Positions 7,732 to 15,761 of a stretch of 63,296 nt of DNA are shown here, one piece after another. The first letter of the stretch is position 1. Each line of letters begins with the position of its first letter. Position numbers and translations under genes: made by a program. The DNA lies in the NCBI GenBank assembly GCA_039714555.1, contig JBDLJB010000012.1:1-63296 (forward strand). The letters run 5' to 3'. Source of the DNA: Namhaeicola sp039714555 (GTDB lineage Bacteria; Bacteroidota; Bacteroidia; Flavobacteriales; Flavobacteriaceae). The notes below the pieces were generated by a model, which ran no database searches, had not been told where the DNA came from, and saw only the letters and a list, made by a program, of their open reading frames with translations.

Positions 7732-8154
7732 TTATGATAACTTAGACTGATATGCCAAAGCATATAATTTAAATTGTTTTATCATTGATACCAAACCGTT
7801 TGCTCTAGTAGGAGATAAATGTTCTTTTAAACCAATTTCATCGATAAAAAAAAGTTCGTTGTTTAAAATATCTTTTGGAGTTTGATTGGAAAAAACTCTT
7901 AATAATAGCGCAACAATTCCTTTAGTAAGAATCGCATCTCCATCGGCTTTAAAGATCAATTTACCATCTATTAATTCGGTTTGAAGCCAAACTTTTGATT
8001 GACAGCCTTTGATTAAATTATCATCTGTTTTTGACTCATCATCAATTAAAGGAAGAGATTTTCCTAAATCTATAATATAATCATAACGTTCCATCCAATC
8101 ATCAAACATTGAAAATTCATCTATTATTTCTTCTTGTATTTCTTTAATAGTCAT
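7732..8154 (-). CDS. sufE: Cysteine desulfuration protein SufE
   Basis: SufE takes the persulfide sulfur from the SufS cysteine desulfurase and passes it to SufBCD. The 140-residue protein has the usual length and the active-site loop NLIKGCQSKVW with the acceptor cysteine at residue 51. It is the first gene of the minus-strand run toward DUF59, DUF2480, DUF3078 and CNNM; gaps are 45, 12, 44 and 63 bases. SufS and SufBCD must be encoded elsewhere. Confidence 0.93.
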   Translation of the reverse strand: MTIKEIQEEIIDEFSMFDDWMERYDYIIDLGKSLPLIDDESKTDDNLIKGCQSKVWLQTELIDGKLIFKADGDAILTKGIVALLLRVFSNQTPKDILNNELFFIDEIGLKEHLSPTRANGLVSMIKQFKLYALAYQSKLS

Positions 8155-8226
8155 TTTTTATTATTTGAAATTATATTTTCCTTTTTATTAGTTTTATGTT
8201 TATTACTTTTATAAAATTATAATATT

Positions 8227-8234
8227 TATTTTTG
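8227..8234 (+). promoter_or_regulatory. -7 promoter element of the PfkB-family gene (TATTTTTG)
   Basis: TATTTTTG matches TAnnTTTG and ends 23 bases before the ATG at 8258. The upstream 100 bases separate this gene from the divergent sufE. Confidence 0.5.
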
Positions 8235-8257
8235 CAAATCTAAACAAATACATAATA

Positions 8258-9184
8258 ATGAGTAAACTTTTAATTGTTGGAACCGTAGCTTTTGATGCTA
8301 TTGAAACTCCTTTCGGAAAAACTGATAAAATTTTAGGGGGAGCTGCCACGTATATAGGTTTAGCTGCTTCACAATTTGATGTTAAATCTGGTATAGTATC
8401 AGTAGTAGGAGGAGATTTTCCTAAAGGCTATCTAGAAATGCTTAACAGTAAAAATATAGATACAACGGGTATAGATATTGTAGAAAATGGAAAAACTTTC
8501 TTTTGGAGTGGTAAGTATCATAATGATCTAAATACCCGAGATACTTTATCAACTGAACTCAATGTTCTAGCAGATTTTAAACCGATTGTACCGGAAAAAT
8601 TTAAAAACTCTGAATTTTTAATGTTGGGAAATTTACATCCATCAATACAAATGGCAGTAATTAAACAAATTCCTAAACGGCCAAAATTAGTAGTTTTAGA
8701 TACCATGAATTTTTGGATGGATAATACGTGGGATGAATTGATGGAAGTTATTAAAAAAATTGATGTAATTACCATTAATGATGAAGAAGCAAGACAACTT
8801 AGTGGAGAGTATTCATTAGTTAGAGCTGCACAAAAAATTCATAAAATGGGTCCAAAATATGTAATTATTAAAAAAGGTGAGCATGGTGCTTTATTATTTA
8901 ACAATGATAATGTTTTCTTTGCTCCTGCTTTACCTTTAGAAGATATTTTTGACCCAACAGGCGCAGGAGATACTTTCGCCGGAGGATTTATTGGTTATTT
9001 AGCCAGCACTCATGATATTTCTTTTGACAATATGAAGCGCGCCATAATTTATGGTTCAAATTTAGCTTCTTTCAGTGTAGAAAAATTTGGAACAAGACAA
9101 ATGGAAGGGTTAACTAAGAAAGAAGTACAAAGTAGATTACAAGATTTTAAACAATTAACTCAATTTGAAATTGAGCTTAATTAA
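8258..9184 (+). CDS. PfkB/ribokinase-family sugar or nucleoside kinase
   Basis: A 308-residue PfkB-fold kinase. The first signature (ILGGAATYIGLAAS, glycines at 27-28) and the second (DPTGAGDTFAGGF, residues 232-244, catalytic Asp238 in GAGD) are intact. Substrate is not evident; the family includes ribokinase, adenosine kinase and fructokinase. It is followed after 34 bases by a PurF-like gene on the same strand, which hints at ribose, nucleoside or PRPP-related metabolism, an inference from neighbourhood only. Confidence 0.88.
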   Translation: MSKLLIVGTVAFDAIETPFGKTDKILGGAATYIGLAASQFDVKSGIVSVVGGDFPKGYLEMLNSKNIDTTGIDIVENGKTFFWSGKYHNDLNTRDTLSTELNVLADFKPIVPEKFKNSEFLMLGNLHPSIQMAVIKQIPKRPKLVVLDTMNFWMDNTWDELMEVIKKIDVITINDEEARQLSGEYSLVRAAQKIHKMGPKYVIIKKGEHGALLFNNDNVFFAPALPLEDIFDPTGAGDTFAGGFIGYLASTHDISFDNMKRAIIYGSNLASFSVEKFGTRQMEGLTKKEVQSRLQDFKQLTQFEIELN

Positions 9185-9218
9185 TTCTATAAATTAATAC
9201 ATAAAATAAAACACTGTA

Positions 9219-11111
9219 ATGAGTGATGCTATTAAACATGAATGTGGAATTGCCTTAGTAAGATTATTAAAACCTTTACAATATTATAAAGATAAATACG
9301 GAACTGCTTTTTACGGCATTAATAAAATGTATTTATTAATGGAAAAACAACACAATCGCGGTCAGGATGGTGCGGGTTTTGCCAGTATTAAATTTGATGT
9401 TAAACCGGGAACAAGATACATGAGTAGAGTGAGGTCGAACAAAGCACAACCAATTCAAGATGTTTTTAAAAAAATTAATAAAAGAATTAACGGTGTTTTT
9501 AAAGAAAATCCCGATAAAATTGATGATGTTGACTGGCAGTTAAATAACATGCCTTATCTTGGAAATGTATTCTTGGGCCATGTGCGTTATGGAACTTTTG
9601 GTGGCAATAGTATTGAGAATGTACATCCTTTTTTGCGACAAAATAATTGGCAGCACAAAAATCTTATAGTAGCCGGTAATTTTAATATGACTAATTCGAA
9701 AGAACTTTTACAAGAATTGATCGACCTTGGTCAGCATCCAAAAGAAAGTGCTGATACGGTAACCATTATGGAAAAAATAGGCCATTTTTTAGATGATGAG
9801 GTACAACAATTATACGATAAATACAAAGGCAAAAGTATTGGAAAAAAGGAAGCCTCTCCATTAATAGCTAAAAATATTGATGTTGCAAATATTTTAAAAA
9901 GAGCTTCAAAAAATTGGGATGGTGGTTATGCAATGGCCGGACTTTTAGGGCATGGAGATGCCTTTGTTTTTCGTGATCCTTCAGGAATACGCCCAGCCTT
10001 TTATTATCAAGATGATGAAGTTGTAGTAGTAGCATCTGAAAGACCTGTAATTCAAACAGTTTTTAATGTAGATATTGAAAATGTTAAAGAATTAGAACGT
10101 GCACATGCTCTAATTATTAAAAAGGATGGCACAACAAAAGTTGAACAAATTAAAGAACAAATGGCCAACAAAGCCTGTTCTTTTGAAAGAATCTATTTTT
10201 CACGCGGAAGTGATGCTGATATTTATGAAGAACGCAAAAATTTAGGAAAATTTATCTTCCCTAAAGTATTAGATTGTATTCAAAGTGATATTAAAAATAC
10301 TGTTTTTTCATATATTCCCAATACGGCTGAAACATCCTTTTTTGGTCTATCAGAAGCCGCAGAAGATTATTTGAATCAACATAAATTAAAAACTATACTC
10401 AATGGTAAGAGAAGTATTCCTGCAAAAGATCTGTCAGATCTACTCTCAATAAGGCCTCGTATTGAAAAAATTGCCGTTAAAGATGCTAAATTGAGAACAT
10501 TTATTGCCGATGATAATAGTAGGAACGATTTGGTTGCCCATGTTTATGATATAACTTATGGAGTAGTAAAACCTACTGATAATTTGGTTATTATTGACGA
10601 TAGTATTGTTAGAGGAACTACCCTTAAAAAAAGTATCATTAAAATTTTAGACAGGTTAAATCCAAAAAAAATTATTATAGTTTCTTCTGCTCCGCAAATT
10701 CGTTATCCGGATTGTTATGGAATAGACATGGCGAATTTAGAAGATTTTATTGCTTTTAAAGCAACTTTAGCACTATTAAAAGATACTAATCAAAATCATA
10801 TTTTAGATGAGGTTTATCAAAAATGTAAAACAAATTTCGATAATCCAAATCCCATAAATTTCGTAAAAGATGTATATGCACCTTTTTCGGTTGAGGATAT
10901 TTCAAATAAAATAGCTGAATTGTTAAAAACTGAAGGTATAAATTCAGAGATCAAAATTATTTTCCAATCTATTGAAAATTTACATAAAGCTTGCCCCAAT
11001 CATTTAGGTGATTGGTATTTTACAGGAGATTATCCTACTAAAGGAGGTATGAGAGTTGTAAACAAAGCATTTATAAACTTTTATGAAGGAAAAAAAGAAA
11101 GAGCCTATTAA
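9219..11111 (+). CDS. Long PurF-like amidophosphoribosyltransferase
   Basis: A 630-residue protein with a class II (Ntn) glutamine amidotransferase domain followed by a type I phosphoribosyltransferase domain, as in PurF, which makes phosphoribosylamine from PRPP and glutamine. The nucleophile would be Cys9 (MSDAIKHECGIALV), so an eight-residue propeptide must be removed. EKQHNRGQDGAGF and GHVRYGTFGG are amidotransferase motifs; LVIIDDSIVRGTT (about 457-469, Asp460-Asp461) is the PRPP loop. It is over 100 residues longer than ordinary PurF, with an insert around SYIPNTAETSFFGLSEAAEDY. It may be a divergent paralogue; whether the genome also has a normal PurF cannot be seen. Confidence 0.8.
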   Translation: MSDAIKHECGIALVRLLKPLQYYKDKYGTAFYGINKMYLLMEKQHNRGQDGAGFASIKFDVKPGTRYMSRVRSNKAQPIQDVFKKINKRINGVFKENPDKIDDVDWQLNNMPYLGNVFLGHVRYGTFGGNSIENVHPFLRQNNWQHKNLIVAGNFNMTNSKELLQELIDLGQHPKESADTVTIMEKIGHFLDDEVQQLYDKYKGKSIGKKEASPLIAKNIDVANILKRASKNWDGGYAMAGLLGHGDAFVFRDPSGIRPAFYYQDDEVVVVASERPVIQTVFNVDIENVKELERAHALIIKKDGTTKVEQIKEQMANKACSFERIYFSRGSDADIYEERKNLGKFIFPKVLDCIQSDIKNTVFSYIPNTAETSFFGLSEAAEDYLNQHKLKTILNGKRSIPAKDLSDLLSIRPRIEKIAVKDAKLRTFIADDNSRNDLVAHVYDITYGVVKPTDNLVIIDDSIVRGTTLKKSIIKILDRLNPKKIIIVSSAPQIRYPDCYGIDMANLEDFIAFKATLALLKDTNQNHILDEVYQKCKTNFDNPNPINFVKDVYAPFSVEDISNKIAELLKTEGINSEIKIIFQSIENLHKACPNHLGDWYFTGDYPTKGGMRVVNKAFINFYEGKKERAY

Positions 11112-11122
11112 TTTTAAAAAAA

Positions 11123-11620
11123 GTGAAAGTGAAAAATATATCTTTAATAATGGTTTTAATTATAACTGTTTCGAGTTTAACCCAATGTAAATCACAAGAC
11201 AATTTACTCCAAAAAAAGACACCTTTTAATATAACCGAAAAAACTTATCAATATTGGATTGGAGGAAAAGAAGGTTCTAGTGGTACAAATCTAGTGATCA
11301 AAGGTGATTATGATCTTTCGCCCTTGCATTTTGATACTGTTTTTTTTCAAAATAGAGAAGAAAAAATTACTGCTGAATTTAATAGTAATCAGTTTCAAAT
11401 ATTTTTGAGAATTGCAAGTATTGATGATCCTGAAAAGAAAAATCTTATCATGTCTAAGAATCCGGAAGATGAATATGGAAATAAAATACCTGTTAAAACT
11501 AAAAATATACCTTTTGATTTAAAAGAAGATGAAGCTGTGTTACTTTATAATGTCAATGGAAAAGAATATTATTACAAAGTTATTGGAATTAAAAAACTAG
11601 AAACTATTATTTACCCATAA
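11123..11620 (+). CDS. Predicted lipoprotein of unknown function
   Basis: A 165-residue protein with an N-terminal signal sequence and lipobox SLTQC (cysteine near residue 22), so it is probably a lipoprotein. It starts with GTG at 11123 or GTG at 11129; no ATG fits before the signal sequence. It lies 11 bases after the PurF-like gene and may be cotranscribed. The mature part is a small beta-rich domain (FNITEKTYQYWIGGKEGSSG near its start) that I do not recognise. It is convergent with, and directly abuts, the next gene. Confidence 0.65.
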   Translation: MKVKNISLIMVLIITVSSLTQCKSQDNLLQKKTPFNITEKTYQYWIGGKEGSSGTNLVIKGDYDLSPLHFDTVFFQNREEKITAEFNSNQFQIFLRIASIDDPEKKNLIMSKNPEDEYGNKIPVKTKNIPFDLKEDEAVLLYNVNGKEYYYKVIGIKKLETIIYP

Positions 11621-12049
11621 TTATAAATTAATACTCAAACCAATACTTCCGTTTCTACCAATTTCGGCGTATATTCCAATTTTTTCTGTAAAGAAATATT
11701 TTGCTCCGATAAATGCATCAAAACCAATGTCATTACCCGATAGATATCCAACCTGAATACCTGGATAGAGATCAAATTTTGAATGAAAATCTAGCAATAA
11801 ACCTAGGTGAATAGCTGTCCTACCATAAAGATAATAATCATTGTCAGGATTACTGAAATAATAAGAGGCTCCTGCCCCAACAGAAAATATATCGGTTAAA
11901 CCATAATCTAAATTTGCCCTTATACCATTACCAAAACCATATAGGTCATATCCTATGCTGAGCTTTATATCACCCTTACCATCATATGATTGAGAAAAAA
12001 TAACTGTAGTAAAGAAAACTAATAATAGAAATAATCTAAATTTTTTCAT
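11621..12049 (-). CDS. Small outer-membrane beta-barrel protein
   Basis: From ATG at 12049 (MKKFRLFLLLVFF) the protein has 142 residues with a signal peptide ending at FSQ. The mature part is a run of alternating strands with aromatic and glycine residues (IKLSIGYDLYGFGNG, DYGLTDIFSVGAGASYYF, KYFFTEKIGIYAEIG), as in small eight-stranded barrels. A longer frame from 12106 adds 19 residues before the signal peptide and is less likely. No specific function can be assigned. Confidence 0.7.
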   Translation of the reverse strand: MKKFRLFLLLVFFTTVIFSQSYDGKGDIKLSIGYDLYGFGNGIRANLDYGLTDIFSVGAGASYYFSNPDNDYYLYGRTAIHLGLLLDFHSKFDLYPGIQVGYLSGNDIGFDAFIGAKYFFTEKIGIYAEIGRNGSIGLSINL

Positions 12050-12120
12050 AGCAAAAAAATAATTATTATATCTATAATAACGTAATTCACTAAATTTTCG
12101 TATCAAATTTTAACTTTTTT

Positions 12121-12154
12121 TTTGTACTTTTTTTTATTATTTCACTTACATTTG
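12121..12154 (+). promoter_or_regulatory. Housekeeping-type promoter (TTTG-N22-TACATTTG)
   Basis: TACATTTG at 12147-12154 matches the Bacteroidota -7 consensus TAnnTTTG; TTTG at 12121-12124 could be the -33 element, with a 22-base gap. Transcription would begin near 12160. No protein-coding gene follows on this strand. Confidence 0.55.
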
Positions 12155-12181
12155 CAGTTGTTATACATTATATGTCAATAG

Positions 12182-12202
12182 GCTTGCATAACAAGCTTTT
12201 TT
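12182..12202 (+). terminator. Short hairpin with T6, possible early terminator
   Basis: GCTTG (12182-12186 region) pairs with CAAGC (12192-12196) around CATAA, followed by six T (12197-12202). It sits about 40 bases after the predicted start from the 12147 promoter and before the sigma-54-type promoter, so it could stop or attenuate readthrough. A 5-bp stem is weak. Confidence 0.4.
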
Positions 12203-12231
12203 AAGAAAATTTTAATATTTTAAAAATTGTA

Positions 12232-12247
12232 TTGGCACGAATATTGT
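12232..12247 (+). promoter_or_regulatory. Sigma-54 (RpoN) type -24/-12 promoter
   Basis: TTGGCACGAATATTGTT at 12232-12248 matches the sigma-54 consensus TTGGCACG-N4-TTGCW at every -24 position with exact spacing (TGGCAC, five bases, TTG); the only departure is T for C after TTG. Start of transcription would be near 12258. No such match was found in front of any other gene in the window. rpoN itself and an enhancer-binding activator are not in this window. Confidence 0.6.
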
Positions 12248-12405
12248 TTTAATGAAAAAGAGAGAGGTTTTATAATTATATTTATAAATATTTTCTCTTT
12301 AAAACAACAAAAATAAAAAGTTCTCGTTTTAAGTTAATATACTTGAAATAAGCGTAAAAATAAGGTTTGGTTAGTTGATTTTGGTTGATTTATTTCAACC
12401 AATAC

Positions 12406-12436
12406 CCGCCCCGATTATTCGGGGCGGTTTTTTTTT
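12406..12436 (+). terminator. Strong GC-rich terminator of the candidate RNA
   Basis: CCGCCCCGA (12406-12414) pairs perfectly with TCGGGGCGG (12419-12427) around TTAT and is followed by nine T (12428-12436). It points along the plus strand. It is by far the most GC-rich short stretch in the window. Confidence 0.92.
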
Positions 12437-12473
12437 ACCTTTTTTTAATTCTTTTTACTTAAAAAACAAATTC

Positions 12474-12502
12474 ATAAAAAAAGCGTCTTTAAAAAGACGC
12501 TT
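12474..12502 (-). terminator. Terminator of the aldehyde dehydrogenase operon
   Basis: AAGCGTCTT (12481-12489) pairs with AAGACGCTT (12494-12502) around TAAA; on the minus strand the stem is followed by a T-run (A-run at 12476-12482 on plus). It lies about 25 bases beyond the stop of the aldehyde dehydrogenase gene. Confidence 0.85.
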
Positions 12503-12527
12503 ATAAAAAAGTAATATTATTTAACTT

Positions 12528-14078
12528 TTAAAGATCAAACTTAATTCCCTGAGCTAAAGGAAGTTCCGTTCCGTAATTTATAGTACTGGTTTGGCGTCGC
12601 ATATATACTTTCCATGAATCAGAACCTGATTCTCTTCCACCCCCTGTATCTTTTTCTCCTCCAAAAGCACCACCAATTTCAGCTCCTGATGTTCCAACAT
12701 TTACATTGGCTATACCACAATCTGAACCGCTAGCTGCTACAAATAATTCTGCTTCTCTAACATTTAAAGTAAAGATACATGATGATAATCCTTGAGGAAC
12801 ATTATTTTGAATATCAATTGCATTTTGAACTTCACCACTATATTTTATCAAATAAACAATCGGTGCAAAAGTTTCTTCTTGAACAATTTCAAATTCATTT
12901 TTTGCTTCAGCTATACAAGGCATAACATAATTACCAGATTCAAAACCTTTACCTTCTAAAACCTCTCCTCCAAAAATAATTTTACCCCCTTCTTCTTGTA
13001 CTTGTTCAACTGCATTTGTAAAAGCATTTACCGAATGCTCATCAATAAGTGGTCCTACTAAAAAGTTTTCATTTAAAGGATTTCCAATTTTATTGGAGAT
13101 TTTTTTATACGCATTTACTATTTTATCTTTTACATCGTCATAAATATCTTCATGAATAATAATTCTCCTAGTTGATGTACAACGTTGACCTGCTGTACCA
13201 ACAGTTCCAAAAACAGTTGAAGAAATAGCTATAGGAATATCTGCATTGGGTGTAATTATAACGGCATTATTACCTCCTAATTCTAAAATTGTTTTACCTA
13301 ATCTTTTCCCCACAATACTACCAACCCTTTTTCCTACAGCTGTTGAGCCAGTAACTGATAATAATGGTACTCTTTTGTCAGCTAAGAAATTATCTCCCAT
13401 CACAGAAGACTTAGCTACTACAAGATTAAATACTCCTTCAGGAACATTATTCTTTTTTAATACATCATCAATAATCTTTTGCGTAGCAATTGCTGAAAGA
13501 GGTGTTTTAGAAGATGGTTTCCAAATAACAACATCTCCTGCAATAGCAGCTAATGCAGTATTCCATGCCCAAACTGCAACAGGAAAATTAAAAGATGTAA
13601 CTATTCCAACTATTCCTAATGGTTGGTATTGTTCAAATAACCTGTGATTTCTTCTTTCCGATTGTAAAGACACCCCATTGATCAAACGTGATTGTCCTAC
13701 TGCAAAATCACATATGTCAATCATTTCTTGTACTTCACCAAGTCCTTCTTGATAAACTTTACCCATTTCATAAGAAACCAAAGCACCAAGATCATCTTTA
13801 TACGCTCTCAACGCCAACCCTATTTGTCTAACGATTTCACCTCTTTCTGGTGCTGGAACTAACCTCCATTCTTTAAAAGCTTTCTGTGCTTTTGCCAATA
13901 CCATTTCATAATCATCTAGAGTTCCATTTTTAATTTTTGCAATTTCTTTTCCGTCTATTGGTGATGATGATGATGTAATAGCTCCAGTAGTATCAAACCA
14001 CTCTATTCCAGTTGATACTCCTTTGTTTACATCTGTAATTCCAAGTTTTTTTAAAACTTTGTTTATATCTATTGCCAT
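12528..14078 (-). CDS. amaB: Aldehyde dehydrogenase, ALDH7 (antiquitin / aminoadipate semialdehyde) type
   Basis: A 516-residue NAD(P)+-dependent aldehyde dehydrogenase. The catalytic pieces are present: TSFNFPVAVWAWN (Asn), KPSSKTPLSA (cofactor binding), TGSTAVGKRVG, ELGGNNAVI (general-base Glu) and AGQRCTSTRR (nucleophilic Cys). The C-terminal GTSGAEIGGAFGGEKDTGGG pattern and overall order fit ALDH7, which oxidises alpha-aminoadipic semialdehyde in lysine degradation. The gene symbol follows that subfamily; the substrate is inferred. It lies 22 bases behind the DUF1858 gene and ends at a clear terminator. Confidence 0.9.
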   Translation of the reverse strand: MAIDINKVLKKLGITDVNKGVSTGIEWFDTTGAITSSSSPIDGKEIAKIKNGTLDDYEMVLAKAQKAFKEWRLVPAPERGEIVRQIGLALRAYKDDLGALVSYEMGKVYQEGLGEVQEMIDICDFAVGQSRLINGVSLQSERRNHRLFEQYQPLGIVGIVTSFNFPVAVWAWNTALAAIAGDVVIWKPSSKTPLSAIATQKIIDDVLKKNNVPEGVFNLVVAKSSVMGDNFLADKRVPLLSVTGSTAVGKRVGSIVGKRLGKTILELGGNNAVIITPNADIPIAISSTVFGTVGTAGQRCTSTRRIIIHEDIYDDVKDKIVNAYKKISNKIGNPLNENFLVGPLIDEHSVNAFTNAVEQVQEEGGKIIFGGEVLEGKGFESGNYVMPCIAEAKNEFEIVQEETFAPIVYLIKYSGEVQNAIDIQNNVPQGLSSCIFTLNVREAELFVAASGSDCGIANVNVGTSGAEIGGAFGGEKDTGGGRESGSDSWKVYMRRQTSTINYGTELPLAQGIKFDL

Positions 14079-14100
14079 AGTATTAAAATTATTTTGTTTA

Positions 14101-14304
14101 TTAATTTTTTGCTAAAACATTTAACTCCTTTACAAAAGTTTCAATATCTTTTTGATTGTAATTTTTTTCGATACAAGCTTCTTCTAAAGTTCCCCAAATA
14201 GGTTCTCCACATGCAATACATCGAATTCCTTTTTTAGAGAGAAAATTTACTGAAAAGGCGTATTCTTCAACCAAATCTTCTATTGTAATTGTTTTATCTA
14301 TCAT
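14101..14304 (-). CDS. DUF1858 family protein with CxxC motif
   Basis: A 67-residue protein matching DUF1858: ITIEDLVEEYAFSVNFLSKKGIRCIACG, shown by its key residues Cys29 and Cys32 in CIACGEP. Related domains occur alone or in hybrid-cluster and redox proteins and may bind a metal or take part in thiol chemistry, but function is unknown. It is the first gene of a two-gene unit with the ALDH7-type dehydrogenase. Confidence 0.8.
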   Translation of the reverse strand: MIDKTITIEDLVEEYAFSVNFLSKKGIRCIACGEPIWGTLEEACIEKNYNQKDIETFVKELNVLAKN

Positions 14305-14414
14305 TTTTTATAGTAGTTTTTTAAAGAATGCTAAATTAACAGTATTTCTTATAATATTTTAATCAATTTTAAAAATGTTTATAAAAAATACTTAAATTTT
14401 TATTTGGTCTATTA

Positions 14415-14450
14415 AAAAGAAATAACCAAGCTTTAAATAAGCTTGGTTAT
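14415..14450 (-). terminator. Terminator downstream of the sigma-factor operon
   Basis: ATAACCAAGCTT (14422-14433) pairs perfectly with AAGCTTGGTTAT (14439-14450) around TAAAT. On the minus strand the 12-bp stem is followed by a T-rich stretch (TTCTTTTTAAT), placing it 29 bases after the stop of the gene at 14479-15759. Confidence 0.85.
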
Positions 14451-14478
14451 ATAATTTATATTGATAATTTGATTTTTT

Positions 14479-15759
14479 TTAAAATCTGTAATTTATACCT
14501 GAATAAACTCCGAAATAATAAGGTTGAAAATTTCCTGCACTATTTGAAAAGGTATTGAATTGATATTTAACCATTGGTGTTAAGTTTAAAAACCAATCCT
14601 TATTAATCTTATAATCTATATCAAATCCAACATTTCCACTAAAATTAAAAACATTTAAATTATTAGCTTCACCAAGTTTTGTGGTGGAATTAAGTGATAC
14701 CATTGACACCTGATTATTAGTTAATATAAATGTACTAAATCCACCTACAACATTCAATCCAACCCTACTTTTGAATAAATTATATTTCATTTCTAATGGA
14801 ATCTCAACATATTCAATAGATTGATTCAAATCTCCTTCAACATTTGATTTACTGAGCTGATTTATTGGCTCCTGAGAATTTGCATTTGAAGTATTTGAAG
14901 ATGAAATATGTAAACCAGAGTTTGTTGTATTTATATTGTGATTAGGTAACTTTGAAGATGTTAAAACAGTATTTACACCTTTAGTAGTATAAGCCAATTC
15001 AACTTTATTAACCCCTGATTGAATTATAAACTTATTAGAAAGTTGGTAATCAACCTTAACACCATATGATAAGGCTTCATCAGTTGTTTTATTATTATTT
15101 TCAAGGTCACTGCTTATAGGTGATCCTTTTTGTAAAGTATTATAATAAACCGGTGAAACGGAGGGTCCTATTGACCATTTTCTATCTTTTTCGTTTTTAA
15201 TATCAACTCCCGTTATTTGATTTTTATTTTGACTTATCAAAGAAATATCAAATAGTGGTTTTTCTTGAACAGTTTTCTTTTTTGATTCGATTTCGTTTGC
15301 TATAGCAATATTATCAAATTCACTATCGTCAATATTCAAAGTATTTTGAATGTCTTTTGTTTCAATATAATTAGGAGAATTTATTTGATGCTCTTTAATA
15401 TTTGTTTGATTATCTTTATTTACTGTAGCTAAATTATCTTTAGCTTCTTTTAAAGAAATAACCGGAATTTCTTGTTGAGAAGTATTATTTACTACTGAAT
15501 TATCAGTACTTGAATTATTTATTAAACCGTTTTTAATAATCGGTTTTTTATTTAATTTGAAATATCCAAAACTAACAGAAAACATGAGTAGAAAAATAAT
15601 AGCAACCCCACTGAGTTTTTGCCACAAAGCAATAACATTTCTTTGAGGCTTCCCCTGCAGATGATTTTCTATGTTTTTCCAAACTCTATCATTAGGATAA
15701 ATTTCTAAATCCTTTAAGTTCTCTTGAAAAACTCTATCAATATTTTTATTCTCTATCAT
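14479..15759 (-). CDS. Membrane-anchored, barrel-like partner of the ECF sigma factor
   Basis: A 426-residue protein with a cytoplasmic-type N-terminus (residues 1-48, including FQENLKDLEIYPNDRVWKNI), one membrane helix (about 51-67, GVAIIFLLMFSVSFGYF), a long low-complexity stretch rich in N, S, K, and a C-terminal part (about 190-426) that reads as beta strands of an outer-membrane-barrel type domain (YGVKVDYQLSNKFIIQSGVN, NYRF at the end). The start is two bases after the sigma-factor stop, so the two are translationally coupled. Position suggests an anti-sigma or sensor role, but no FecR or zinc anti-sigma motif was found. Confidence 0.75.
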   Translation of the reverse strand: MIENKNIDRVFQENLKDLEIYPNDRVWKNIENHLQGKPQRNVIALWQKLSGVAIIFLLMFSVSFGYFKLNKKPIIKNGLINNSSTDNSVVNNTSQQEIPVISLKEAKDNLATVNKDNQTNIKEHQINSPNYIETKDIQNTLNIDDSEFDNIAIANEIESKKKTVQEKPLFDISLISQNKNQITGVDIKNEKDRKWSIGPSVSPVYYNTLQKGSPISSDLENNNKTTDEALSYGVKVDYQLSNKFIIQSGVNKVELAYTTKGVNTVLTSSKLPNHNINTTNSGLHISSSNTSNANSQEPINQLSKSNVEGDLNQSIEYVEIPLEMKYNLFKSRVGLNVVGGFSTFILTNNQVSMVSLNSTTKLGEANNLNVFNFSGNVGFDIDYKINKDWFLNLTPMVKYQFNTFSNSAGNFQPYYFGVYSGINYRF

Positions 15760-15761
15760 TA

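Larger units (their letters stand above)
12160..12436 (+). ncRNA. Candidate stand-alone structured small RNA, identity unknown
   Basis: Between the promoter ending at 12154 and the T-run ending at 12436 there is a transcription unit of about 277 bases, or about 178 bases if started from the sigma-54-type promoter. Structure seen by eye: AAAGAGA (12257-12263) can pair with TCTCTTT (about 12294-12300) enclosing TTTATAA/TTATAAA; TTGGTTGA (12381-12388) pairs with TCAACCAA (12395-12402); the GC-rich terminator follows. I looked for SRP RNA, tmRNA and RNase P RNA consensus pieces and found none. A Bacteroidota-type 6S RNA is possible since those are also terminator-linked long hairpins, but I cannot confirm it. 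Confidence 0.55.
12107..12527 (+). other. Gene-free locus with two promoters and three terminator-type hairpins
   Basis: No credible reading frame exists on either strand. In order on the plus strand it holds: a -33/-7 promoter (12121-12154), a short hairpin plus T6 (12182-12202), a sigma-54-type promoter (12232-12247), a long AT hairpin around 12257-12300, an 8-bp hairpin (12381-12402) and a strong terminator (12406-12436). A terminator for the minus-strand aldehyde dehydrogenase gene closes it (12474-12502). The pieces together look like a dedicated non-coding RNA unit. Confidence 0.7.

Noticed and set aside
12160..12436. SRP RNA, tmRNA or RNase P RNA in the gene-free locus
   Set aside because: None of the conserved core pieces of these RNAs were found on either strand. 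6S-type RNA could be neither shown nor excluded by eye.
13246..13647. 133-codon plus-strand frame inside the aldehyde dehydrogenase gene
   Set aside because: It is the complement of a well-conserved enzyme with all catalytic motifs on the minus strand, so it is a shadow.
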